A stretch of 61,723 bases of DNA from Anaerolineae bacterium (GTDB taxonomy: Bacteria > Chloroflexota > Anaerolineae > Aggregatilineales > Aggregatilineaceae), in contig JAOSJP010000007.1 of NCBI GenBank assembly GCA_027494015.1, forward strand, positions 1 to 61,723, read 5' to 3'. Position 1 is the first letter of the stretch; every line of letters starts with the position of its first letter. Positions 42,836 through 50,897 of the stretch are shown here, one piece after another. Made by a program: the position numbers and the translations under genes. The notes under the pieces are model-generated. The model was given only the letters and a program-made list of their open reading frames with translations, was not told the origin of the DNA and did not search any database.

Positions 42836-43627
42836 GTGAAACGCCTTCGGGAAATGCTGATCGAAGCGCTGCGCGAGCGCCCTGAAACCCCCTTTTACCA
42901 GGCAGCTCCGGTGCAGATGTGGCTGCGCGATTCCTGGCCGACGCCCGTCCAGCCACATACCCCCGCCTGGGACATGGTGAATTCGGGGCGATTGTCGCCG
43001 CGCGACCTGGTTGCCTTGATCCTGGCCATCTGTGGAGACAAGACGGTAGAGCAGCCGCCGCGCTATCTGAGCTGGTTGGTACAGCGCTGGCAGGCGTTGC
43101 CGGATATTCCGCCGGTCGAGCACTGGGATCGCTGGCAGATGCTTGCGCAACTCCCGCTGCGCAACTGGATGGGGCAGGGGCGCTACCTGTGGCGGCAGGT
43201 TGCCCAGCGCAATCGCGATTTGCTGCCCTTCGACATGGACCTGATTCTGGGCGAAGCGTTCGCCTCGCTGCCCCCCGCGAACCCCGCTCCAGGGCCGCTC
43301 GTTGTCGCGCCGCCCGCTGAGATCGCGCCGAAGCCTCCTCCGCCGGAAGATGGACTGGACGTGCGCCCCGGCGACGGGATGTTGTCTATGCGCGACATCT
43401 GGCGGGCGACGCTGGATCAACTGCACGCGCAGTTGAACCGCGCGACCTACGTCGGCTGGGTGGAGGGGGCGCAGGCCGTGTCGTATGCGGACGGCGTGCT
43501 GACGGTGCGCGCCCGCAACGTCTACGCGCGCGATCTGCTGGCTCAGCGCCTCAGCCAGTCCATTGACCAGACGGTGTCCGCGCTGGCCCGCCTGCCGGTG
43601 ACTGTGCGCTTCACAGCGGGGTCGTAG
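42836..43627 (+). CDS. Protein with C-terminal DnaA N-terminal-type domain
   Basis: A 263-aa protein. The C-terminal 80 residues (about 180-260: IWRATLDQLHAQLNRATYVGWVEGAQ ... LTVRARNVYARDLLAQRLSQSIDQ) match the DnaA N-terminal domain, which in DnaA recruits DnaB and other partners. There is no AAA+ or DNA-binding domain IV. The first 115 residues are helical and may bind another protein; a Pro/Ala linker joins the two parts. It probably acts as an adaptor that loads replication machinery, a role suited to a plasmid-like module. GTG 42836 or ATG 42854 may be the start. The stop TAG is followed directly by a G run. Confidence 0.7.
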   Translation: MKRLREMLIEALRERPETPFYQAAPVQMWLRDSWPTPVQPHTPAWDMVNSGRLSPRDLVALILAICGDKTVEQPPRYLSWLVQRWQALPDIPPVEHWDRWQMLAQLPLRNWMGQGRYLWRQVAQRNRDLLPFDMDLILGEAFASLPPANPAPGPLVVAPPAEIAPKPPPPEDGLDVRPGDGMLSMRDIWRATLDQLHAQLNRATYVGWVEGAQAVSYADGVLTVRARNVYARDLLAQRLSQSIDQTVSALARLPVTVRFTAGS

Positions 43628-43644
43628 GGGGGGTGATCCCGGAA

Positions 43645-43773
43645 AGACTTCCGAAGTCTTCGGAGGCTTCGGAAGTCTGATCTTGGAACGCCGCTCTGCT
43701 GCGCCCCGGCTTTTCTACTTACCATACCCTACTTTCTATGATACAAGGGGAGGGTTTGCAAACCCTCCCCTAC
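43645..43773. repeat. R2 palindrome, R5-like and R1 palindrome
   Basis: R2 copy at 43645-43678, an R5-like cgctctgctgcgcccc at 43691-43707 and an R1 variant with GGGGAGGG arms at 43744-43773. R4 heptads follow (43835-43857). Confidence 0.75.
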
Positions 43774-43879
43774 GCGCGGTGTGCTGCACAGCTGTGCCCC
43801 CACAGCCCCACCCCCGCCCCCTGATCACCGAAAACCGGGAACCAATCACCAACAACCGTTCTGTGCTACAATGCCCTCC

Positions 43880-45367
43880 ATGAGCCGCCGCCCGCCGATT
43901 CTCCTGCTGATCTTTCTGCTCGCTGTGCTGTGGTCGGGCGACGCGGCGCGTCCTCCGGCAGCGGCCCAGGACGCCCCGCCCCCTCCCCCACCAGAGGGCC
44001 TCACCGTTGTCGGACTGCCCTTCGCGGACATGTTCGACACCCCCGCTGACTGGCTGCCCTCGGGCACGTGGACGTTCGACGAAGAGACGGCGTTCGATGG
44101 GAGCGGCTGGCTGGCCGACGGCGCGCCGCGCTACACCGACAGCACGCTGGAATTCGCCCACGCCCTCAACCTCAGCGGGGCGCTGAACGCGCAGTTGCTC
44201 TTCCGCCAGCAGGGGAAGCTGCCCCCCAGCGATTTCGTCGCCGTTGACCTGAGCCTGGACGGGGGCACCACCTGGTTCATGATTGACCAGCAGATCGGGC
44301 TGGACGCGGACTGGGAGGTGCGCGCCGTAGACCTGACCTACTACCGGGGACAAATCATCCGTCTGCGCTTTCGCGTCAGCACGGGGGTGGCGCTGGACGC
44401 GGACGCCCCCCTGAACCCCAATTATCGCCTGGATAACCTCACTGTGCAGTATGTGTTTGTTCCGCCGCAGGTGATCTTCACTCCCGCCGACCTGGCCCCG
44501 CGCACGCTGATGGGCCTGCACCTGCTCGATGGGGCGCAGCAGGAGCCAATCCTGGACATGGCGCGGCGGCTGCGGGCGATTGGCTGGCCGCTGGGCACGC
44601 TCAAAGGGACGACGGGGACGGAAGCCATCCTCACGGCGGTCAAAGCGGCCTCGCCGGAGACGATCACCGTCTACCGCTCGCTGCTGGCGGGCGGCAGCCT
44701 GGTGGACTGTCCCGACGCGCACCGCGATCCGGTCGCTGAGGCGCATAGCTGGCTGGCGGGCCTGGCCCCTTATTGGGCGCGGGTCAACGCTGACTACTAT
44801 GAGGTCATGAACGAATGCCTGCCCCCGGCAGAATGGCTGGTGCCCTTCGCCCTGGAAGCGATGAAGATCGCCGGGCAACAGGGCCAATGTCTGCTGCTGT
44901 TCTCGTTCAGCGCCGGGCAGCCCACGCCCGAATTCTTCGCCCAACTGCTGCCCGTGTTCGACTACGCGCTGCTCAACCCGTGCGCGTCCGGGCGGCTGCA
45001 CGGCATCGCGCTGCACGCTTACAGTCTCAACACGTCCACCCTCGTCTCGGAGTCCGGGCTGTATCTGGGCTTCCGACACCGGCTGTTGTTTGGATCGCTG
45101 CTGCAATACCTGCCCGAAGCCCTGCTCGTGCCGGTTTATCTGACCGAGGCGGGGCCAGGCGACGGGCGCGCGCCGTTCACCTGCGAGCGGATCGTCCGCG
45201 ACGTGATCCAGTACACGCGCCAGCTTGAGTACGACCCTTACGTGCGGGGGTTCCACCTGTGGAATGTCGGCCCCGGAGAATGGCTGGACGCCAGCGAGTG
45301 CGTGCCGATGATCCGCGACGCGCTGCTGGCGTACTACGCCGGGCGGGGGTCGAGCGGGAGTCCGTAG
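43880..45367 (+). CDS. Secreted glycoside-hydrolase-like protein (clan GH-A type)
   Basis: An exported 495-aa protein. A signal peptide (about residues 1-28) and Pro-rich linker lead to a beta-sandwich (about 40-190) and then a TIM-barrel-like domain. EVMNECLP puts a candidate acid/base Glu at 312, preceded by Asn as in clan GH-A enzymes. YLTEAGPG puts a candidate nucleophile Glu at 423. Spacing of about 110 residues fits GH5/GH39-type hydrolases. The target glycan is unknown. TACAAT at 43867-43872 overlaps an upstream ATG, so the ATG at 43880 is preferred and the message could be leaderless. The stop TAG is supplied by an R1 palindrome. Confidence 0.65.
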   Translation: MSRRPPILLLIFLLAVLWSGDAARPPAAAQDAPPPPPPEGLTVVGLPFADMFDTPADWLPSGTWTFDEETAFDGSGWLADGAPRYTDSTLEFAHALNLSGALNAQLLFRQQGKLPPSDFVAVDLSLDGGTTWFMIDQQIGLDADWEVRAVDLTYYRGQIIRLRFRVSTGVALDADAPLNPNYRLDNLTVQYVFVPPQVIFTPADLAPRTLMGLHLLDGAQQEPILDMARRLRAIGWPLGTLKGTTGTEAILTAVKAASPETITVYRSLLAGGSLVDCPDAHRDPVAEAHSWLAGLAPYWARVNADYYEVMNECLPPAEWLVPFALEAMKIAGQQGQCLLLFSFSAGQPTPEFFAQLLPVFDYALLNPCASGRLHGIALHAYSLNTSTLVSESGLYLGFRHRLLFGSLLQYLPEALLVPVYLTEAGPGDGRAPFTCERIVRDVIQYTRQLEYDPYVRGFHLWNVGPGEWLDASECVPMIRDALLAYYAGRGSSGSP

Positions 45368-45480
45368 GGGAGGGTTTCGAAACCCTCCCCTACAACGGAC
45401 GCCACAGGGCAGCGCCTCTGTATCGGGCGCGGACGCGCTGAAAGCCAGACTCCCGAAGTTTTCGAAAACTTCGGAAGCCT
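45364..45480. repeat. R1 and R2 palindromes, R1 supplying a stop codon
   Basis: An R1 variant with GGGGAGGG arms at 45364-45393, whose first TAG ends the upstream gene. An R2 variant (AGACTCCC arm) at 45447-45480. Confidence 0.75.
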
Positions 45481-45490
45481 ATGCCAGGCC

Positions 45491-45673
45491 CAGGGAAACG
45501 CATCAAAGTCCGCGCGCGCCAGCCTACTCGTAGGGGGCTGCTCTGCTGCGCCTGGGTTTACCTCACCCCGCTCGGCGCTGGCGCTCGCCGCCCCTCTCCG
45601 TCAACGGAGAGGGGGCAAGCCAGCGCCGCGAGGCTGGGGTGAGGTAGAAAAGCAGTTTGATGCGTTTGCCCTG
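45491..45673. mobile_element. MITE-like element with TIRs and target duplication
   Basis: 183 bp bounded by CAGGGAAACGCATCAAA (45491-45507) and its inverted counterpart TTTGATGCGTTTGCCCTG (45656-45673). Flanks TGCCAGGCC and TGCCAGACC (8 of 9) form the target duplication. Internal order: R5 block, TTACCTCACCCC, R3 hairpin (45561-45645), GGGGTGAGGTA. The internal core is shared with the 54621-54814 element although the termini differ. Confidence 0.65.
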
Positions 45674-45766
45674 TGCCAGACCCGCCGCCAGCCTGCGCCA
45701 TGACCGGCTCTGCGGTACAATGCCCCTTCGTGCCCGCCGAACTGCGCCGCTGGAAAGGAAGCCGCT

Positions 45767-47320
45767 GTGCTGGCCATCCCTCGCGCTGCCCTGCGCGACT
45801 CGAGTCTGCGCTCACCCGCACTGGTTGCGCTGGAGCGCGCGCTGCGCCGCCTGACCGACTCGCGCTGGACAGTACTGTTGTTGCTGGCGCTGGGCGTGGC
45901 CCGCGCGCTGATCTTCCTGATCGCCTACCCGCCAGCGCACGGGGCCGACTCCGCTGACTATTTCCTCTACGCGGCGCAGTTCGAGGGGCTGGACGCGCCG
46001 ATTGTCTTCGAGCTGATCTACCCGCTCTACCCGCTGCTGATCTACTTGAGTCATTACTGGCTGGGCAGCGTCTACGTGCTGATCGTCTTCCAATTGGTGC
46101 TCTCGGCGCTGCAAGGGGTGGTGTTCTATTGGGGAATTCGCCCCTACAGCCCGGCGCTGGCTTTTGGCGTGGCACTGCTGGCGCTCGCCGACCCGCAGAC
46201 CGGCATCCTGTACAACTTCACCTCGACCGAGCCGCTCTACATGTTCACGCTCAGCCTGGCCTTCAGCCTTTTTCTGATCCAGGCGCGGCGGCGGGGGGGG
46301 CGCAGGCTGCAAGCGGGCGACGTGGCCCTGGGCGTCATGCTGGCGCTGACGCTGCTCATTCGCCCGGTGGGGCGCTATCTGATGGTTCCCTTCGGCGCGC
46401 TGTTTCTGCTGTGCACGCGCTCGGCCTGGCGGACGGCGGTTGTGGGGGCAGCCTTCACCCTGGCACTGCTGCTATCCGCCCTGTTCAACCAGTATGTCTT
46501 CGACCAATTCGCGCTGAACGGCGGCGGGAGCTTCATGCTGGCGCGCCCGATGATCAAGTCCGGCCTGCTGGAAGCGGACAACGGCCCGGCCTCGGCGGAG
46601 CTGGTCGCGCTGCGCGCTAGCTGCTCCGATGACGAGAGCTTGAACCGCTGCCTGGTCACGCTGGTGGGCGACTGGCCGTCGGTGCGCAGTCTCTACAACC
46701 GCGCCTACCGCGAGATGCTGCGCGCCCACCCGCTGGAGTTCGGCGAGCAGGTCTTCGATGCTTTCACCGATTACCTGCGACAGCCGGGGCTGCAATATAG
46801 CGGCAAGTGGCTGCCCAGCGACGCGCAGTGCGCCGACATCGAGGCCAAAGTTGCGCGTGACACGCGCGGCTACCTGGAGAAGGACTGGTTGCTCTATGGC
46901 GCGTCGGACATCACGCCGGAGACGCTGGCCCCCATCGTGCGCGACATTGCGACGGCCATGTGCCCGCCCTGGCCGGACAGTTGGGCTGTGCGCCAGGCGG
47001 TAGACTATGTGGCGCTGCGCTACCGCTCGCTGAGCCGCCCGCACCCGTACCTGTGGTATGGGGCGCTGGGGCTGGCCGTGCTGCTCGTCCCCTGGGCGCG
47101 ACGGCTGCTGCCGCTGGCGCTGGTGGCGGGGGCCATCGTCGCCAATCACGCCGCCGCCAGCGCGGTGATGCTCAATGTTCAGCCGCGCTACATCGCCATA
47201 GTCAATCCTTACAAGGGGGTGCTGCTGCTCGTCCTGTTCTATGTGCTGGGCGCGCTCGCCCTGCGCCTGGCCGATGAAGTGCTGGCGCGGCGCAGGTGGG
47301 AGGGCAACAGGACGCGCTGA
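45767..47320 (+). CDS. GT-C-like multi-pass membrane protein
   Basis: A 517-aa membrane protein with about eleven predicted helices. After the first helix, GADSADYFLYAAQFEG is the acidic loop expected of GT-C glycosyltransferases (catalytic Asp in loop 1). A large extracytoplasmic loop of about 150 residues contains three Cys. No PMT or ArnT signature is firm, so the donor is likely a polyprenyl-phosphate sugar but is not identified. GTG 45767 is supported by AAAGGAA 6-7 bp upstream. TACAAT at 45716-45721 with CTGCGC 17 bp before it is a candidate promoter. Possible partner of the 48462 protein. Confidence 0.7.
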   Translation: MLAIPRAALRDSSLRSPALVALERALRRLTDSRWTVLLLLALGVARALIFLIAYPPAHGADSADYFLYAAQFEGLDAPIVFELIYPLYPLLIYLSHYWLGSVYVLIVFQLVLSALQGVVFYWGIRPYSPALAFGVALLALADPQTGILYNFTSTEPLYMFTLSLAFSLFLIQARRRGGRRLQAGDVALGVMLALTLLIRPVGRYLMVPFGALFLLCTRSAWRTAVVGAAFTLALLLSALFNQYVFDQFALNGGGSFMLARPMIKSGLLEADNGPASAELVALRASCSDDESLNRCLVTLVGDWPSVRSLYNRAYREMLRAHPLEFGEQVFDAFTDYLRQPGLQYSGKWLPSDAQCADIEAKVARDTRGYLEKDWLLYGASDITPETLAPIVRDIATAMCPPWPDSWAVRQAVDYVALRYRSLSRPHPYLWYGALGLAVLLVPWARRLLPLALVAGAIVANHAAASAVMLNVQPRYIAIVNPYKGVLLLVLFYVLGALALRLADEVLARRRWEGNRTR

Positions 47321-47325
47321 CAGCC

Positions 47326-47425
47326 AGACTTCCGAAGTTTTCGGAAACTTCGGAAGTCTATTCCCGCCCAGGGCGCAGCAGAGCAGCGCCCCTACCAACA
47401 ACCAACCACCAATAACCATTCACAC
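47326..47425. repeat. R2, R5 and R4 repeats
   Basis: R2 copy at 47326-47359, beginning 6 bp after the upstream stop codon; R5 block at 47368-47394; R4 heptads (accaacc/accaata) at 47394-47424. Confidence 0.7.
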
Positions 47426-47442
47426 CACTGGAGAGAGACACG

Positions 47443-48426
47443 ATGAACTACCGCGAACTGGGCCGGACGGGCTGGCGGGTGTCCGAAGTGAGCTTCGGCG
47501 CGTGGGCCATCGGCGGGTCGTGGGGAGCAGTGGACGACGGGGAGTCCATCGCCGCGCTGCACAAGGCGCTTGACCTGGGCGTGAACTTCATAGACACCGC
47601 CGACGTGTACGGCGACGGGCACAGCGAGCGCCTGATCGCCGGCGTGCTCAAGGAGCGCCGCGAAGAAGTCATCGTCGCCACCAAAGCCGGGCGGCGGCTC
47701 GATCCGCACGTAGCAGACGGCTACAACGATGCCAACCTGACCCGCTTCGTCGAGCGCAGTCTGCGCAACCTGGACACCGATTGCCTCGACCTGGTGCAGC
47801 TTCACTGCCCGCCCACCGAAATCTACTATCGCCCGGAGGTCTTCGGCGCGCTGGACGATCTCGTCCGGGCGGGCAAAGTGCGCTACTACGGGGTCAGCGT
47901 GGAGAAGGTTGAGGAGGCGCTGAAGGCCATCGAGTACCCGAACGTGCAGACGGTGCAGATCATCTTCAACATGTTCCGCCACCGCCCCGCCGAGCTATTC
48001 TTCGCCCAGGCGCAGCAGCGCAGGGTGGGCATCCTGGCCCGCGTCCCGCTGGCCAGCGGCCTGCTCACTGGCAAGATGACGCCGCAGAGCGCCTTCGCCG
48101 CAGACGATCACCGCGCCTTCAACCGCTACGGCGAATCGTTCGACATGGGCGAGACGTTCTCCGGCGTGAATTTTCGCATCGGCCTGGAGGCCGTCGAAGA
48201 GCTTCGCCCGCTGGTGCCGCCGGGCGCGACGATGGCCCAGCTTGCCCTGCGCTGGATTCTGATGTTCGACGCAGTGTCGTGCGTCATCCCTGGAGCCAGG
48301 CGTCCGGCGCAGGCTGAGGACAACGTCCGCGCGTCGGAGCTGCCGCCGCTCTCTGAAGAGACGATGGCCCGCGTGCGCGACATCTACGACACCTATATCC
48401 GCACGCTGGTGCACCAGCGCTGGTAG
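47443..48426 (+). CDS. Aldo/keto reductase
   Basis: A 327-aa NADPH-dependent oxidoreductase of the AKR superfamily. The catalytic tetrad Asp51 (FIDTADVYG), Tyr56, Lys81 (ATKAG) and His121 (LVQLHCPP) is complete. The C-terminal NADP-binding segment (VIPGARRPAQAEDNVRAS) is present. It probably reduces aldehydes or sugars in the cytoplasm; the substrate is not known. GGAGAGAG precedes the ATG. Upstream lies the R2-R5-R4 repeat cluster; downstream is a membrane-protein gene on the same strand. Confidence 0.88.
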   Translation: MNYRELGRTGWRVSEVSFGAWAIGGSWGAVDDGESIAALHKALDLGVNFIDTADVYGDGHSERLIAGVLKERREEVIVATKAGRRLDPHVADGYNDANLTRFVERSLRNLDTDCLDLVQLHCPPTEIYYRPEVFGALDDLVRAGKVRYYGVSVEKVEEALKAIEYPNVQTVQIIFNMFRHRPAELFFAQAQQRRVGILARVPLASGLLTGKMTPQSAFAADDHRAFNRYGESFDMGETFSGVNFRIGLEAVEELRPLVPPGATMAQLALRWILMFDAVSCVIPGARRPAQAEDNVRASELPPLSEETMARVRDIYDTYIRTLVHQRW

Positions 48427-48461
48427 GCGGACAGCAGCCCACACACAAGGCGCAACCCGCC

Positions 48462-50761
48462 ATGAAACGGACAAACCTCTCGCTGACGGCCCTGGCCCTG
48501 CTCTGGGCGATGCTCGTGCTCGGCCTGTACTACTGGGCGCACAAGCCGCTCACCCCGCCGCTGGCCGGGGCGCTCGGCGGCGCGCTGCTCGATGGCGCGG
48601 TGGCGGGCGCGTTCGTGCTGGTCGGCGCGGGGGTGGGGCGGGGCATCCTGCGCCGCGGCGATCTGCTGTGGGGCAGCGCGCCCGAACAGATCGCGGCGGC
48701 GGGGGCGGTGGGCTTACCCGTCCTGTCGCTGCTGCTGCTGGCGGTGGGATCGCTGGCGCTGAGCGGGTGGAGCGTCGCGGCGGCGCTGGCCATCAGCGGG
48801 GCGCTGGCCGGGCGTGACGCGCTGGCCTGGGCGCGCCAACTGGCAGGCTGGCTGCGCGCCCCCCTGCCGCCCGGACGGTGGGCGCGCTTCCTGGCGGCGC
48901 TGACATTGGGGCTGGCCGGGCTGGCGCTGATCCTGGCGCTGCTGCCGCCGGGCAAGTGGGACGCGCTGGCCTATCACCTGGCCGGGCCGCAGCAGGTCGT
49001 AGAGCGCGGGCGTTTCTACGCCGCGCCGCACAACCATTTCCTGGGCTTCCCGCAGATCGTCGAGACGCTCTTCGCCGGGCAGCTCGCTCTCACCGGGCGC
49101 TTGACCGGCGCGGCGGTGCTGCACTGGAGCATGGGCGCGCTGCTGCTGCTGGCGGTGGGCGGGCGGGCGGCACGCCTGGGCGGGGCGGTCACCGGCTGGC
49201 TGGCCGCCCTGATTCTGCTCAGCGCGCAGACCGTCTGGATCGAGATGAGTATCCCCTACGTAGACTTGCTGCCCATGCTGCTGGCCGTCGTCGGGCTGGG
49301 CGTTGCCGAGCGTTGGGACGAGGCGCGACAGAAGGCCCCTCCCCCTGGCCCCCTCGGGATCGGATGGGCATTAAGGCTGATCTGTAGTCGGGGGTGTCGT
49401 TTCGCTTTACCTCACCCCCGCTCGGCGCTAACGCGCCTCGCTGCCCCCTCTCCATGCATGGAGAGGGGGCAAGCCGAGCGCAGCGAGGCTGGGGGTGAGG
49501 TCGTAGGGGCGTATTGCAATACGCCCCTACGGGAGTGTGGCGATCTAGTGCGGCAGAAGGCCCCTCCCTTCGCCGCCCTTCCCGGCCTGCGCCACGCGAT
49601 CCTGCTGGGCGCGCTGGCCGGGTTCAGCATCGGCGTCAAGTACAGCGCGCTGTGGCTGGTGATCGCCTTTGGCGTGCTGCTGCTCTGGCGCGGGCGCGGC
49701 TCCGGCTGGCGCGCGGCCCTGGCCTACGCCGCCGTGTACGCGCTGGCCGCACTGCTGGTGTTCGCCCCCTGGCTGCTGCGCAACGCGCTGTTCTACGGCA
49801 ATCCCGTCTATCCCCTGGTCTTCGAGTCGGCGGAGATGGACGCCATCCGCCAGGACTGGTACAGCCAGCCGCGCTCTGGCCTGATCTACGGCGAGAGCGC
49901 CTGGCAAATTCCGCTGCTGCCGCTGACAGCGACTGTGCTTGGCGTGGAGGGGGCGGGCACCTACGGGGCGGACAGCGGCCCGCTGTTTCTGCTGCTGATC
50001 CCGCTGCTGGCATTGGCACGCGGGCGGCTGACTCCGCCAGAACAGACCTGGCTGAGACTGGCGGGCGTGGTTACAGGGGTGATCCTGGCGGCGTGGGTGA
50101 TCAGCGCGGCGTTTGGCTCGTACATCAGCCTGCAAACGCGGCTGGTGCTGTACCTGTTCGGGCCGCTGGCGATCATGGCGGCGCTGGCCCTGCGCGGACT
50201 GGAACGGCTGCCGCCCAGGCCGGTTCAGCTTGGCTTCGTCATCCAGGCACTGGCCGCGCTGGTCGTCGCGCTGACGGGGGTCGCGGCGCTGCGCTACGCG
50301 GGCGAGCGGCGCATCCCGCTCTACTTCTCCGGCGAAGAGGGGTATGAGCGCGCGTACCTGGAGCACGCCCTGGGCTGGCACTACGCGACCATGCAGCGGG
50401 TCAACGCGCTGCCGCCTGGCGCGACGGTGCGCTTCCTGTGGGAGCCGCGCGCGCTCTACTGCGACAGCGAGCGCCTGCGCTGCGTCCCCGATGCGCTGAT
50501 GGACGGCTGGTACTACGCGCGGCGCGCGGTGGGACAAGGAGAACTGGCGGAGATCGCCGCGCGGTGGCAGGCGGACGGGGCGGAGTACCTGCTGGTGTAC
50601 GAATTTGGGCGCGAATACGAACGCGAGCACGCAGCGCCCTACAACCCCGCCGATTGGCTCGCCTGGGAGGCGTTCGTCGGGGGTTCCTCGACGAAGTGTG
50701 GCGCACCGGCACCCCCGGCGACGACGTGCAGTACATCCTCTATCGCTGGCGCGAGTCGTAG
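48462..50761 (+). CDS. GT-C-like membrane protein interrupted by a repeat and frameshifted near its end
   Basis: A multi-pass membrane protein of about 765 aa, with early helices, DALAYHLAGPQ (acidic loop of GT-C type) and several later helices. A 225-bp repeat insertion (49344-49568) adds 75 residues without breaking the frame; the segment reads as repeat translation, not as a domain. Near the 3' end the frame shifts by one base at a GGGGG run (about 50684). In the other frame it ends GFLDEVWRTGTPGDDVQYILYRWRES with a stop at 50759-50761. Without the shift the frame runs on to 51266 over repeats and antisense of the next gene, which is not credible. Probably a polyprenyl-linked glycosyltransferase. 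Confidence 0.7.
49344..49568. mobile_element. In-frame repeat insertion in the membrane-protein gene
   Basis: 225 bp between two near-identical 18-mers, CGACAGAAGGCCCCTCCC (49326-49343) and CGGCAGAAGGCCCCTCCC (49551-49568), one of which is counted in the insertion. Contents: R3 hairpin (49411-49500), R1 variant with GCGTATTGCAATACGC core (49503-49530) and flanking CTAGTGCGGCAGAAGG, which also occurs at 16384. The length is a multiple of three and no stop occurs in the gene's frame. Confidence 0.6.
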
Positions 50762-50897
50762 GGGCGCTGCTCTGGCGCCTATCGTAGGGGCGCATGGTCA
50801 TACGTCCCTACGGACCCCGCGCCGATCAAGGCGTTCCCGTAGGGGCGGGTTTCTAAACCCGCCCCTACACGGGCGCAGCAGAGCAGCGCCCCTCTGC
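50759..50897. repeat. R5, R1-variant, R1 and R5 cluster
   Basis: R5 block 50759-50782, whose first TAG ends the membrane-protein gene; R1 variant 50784-50811; R1 50839-50868; R5 50870-50893. It lies between convergent genes. Confidence 0.75.
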
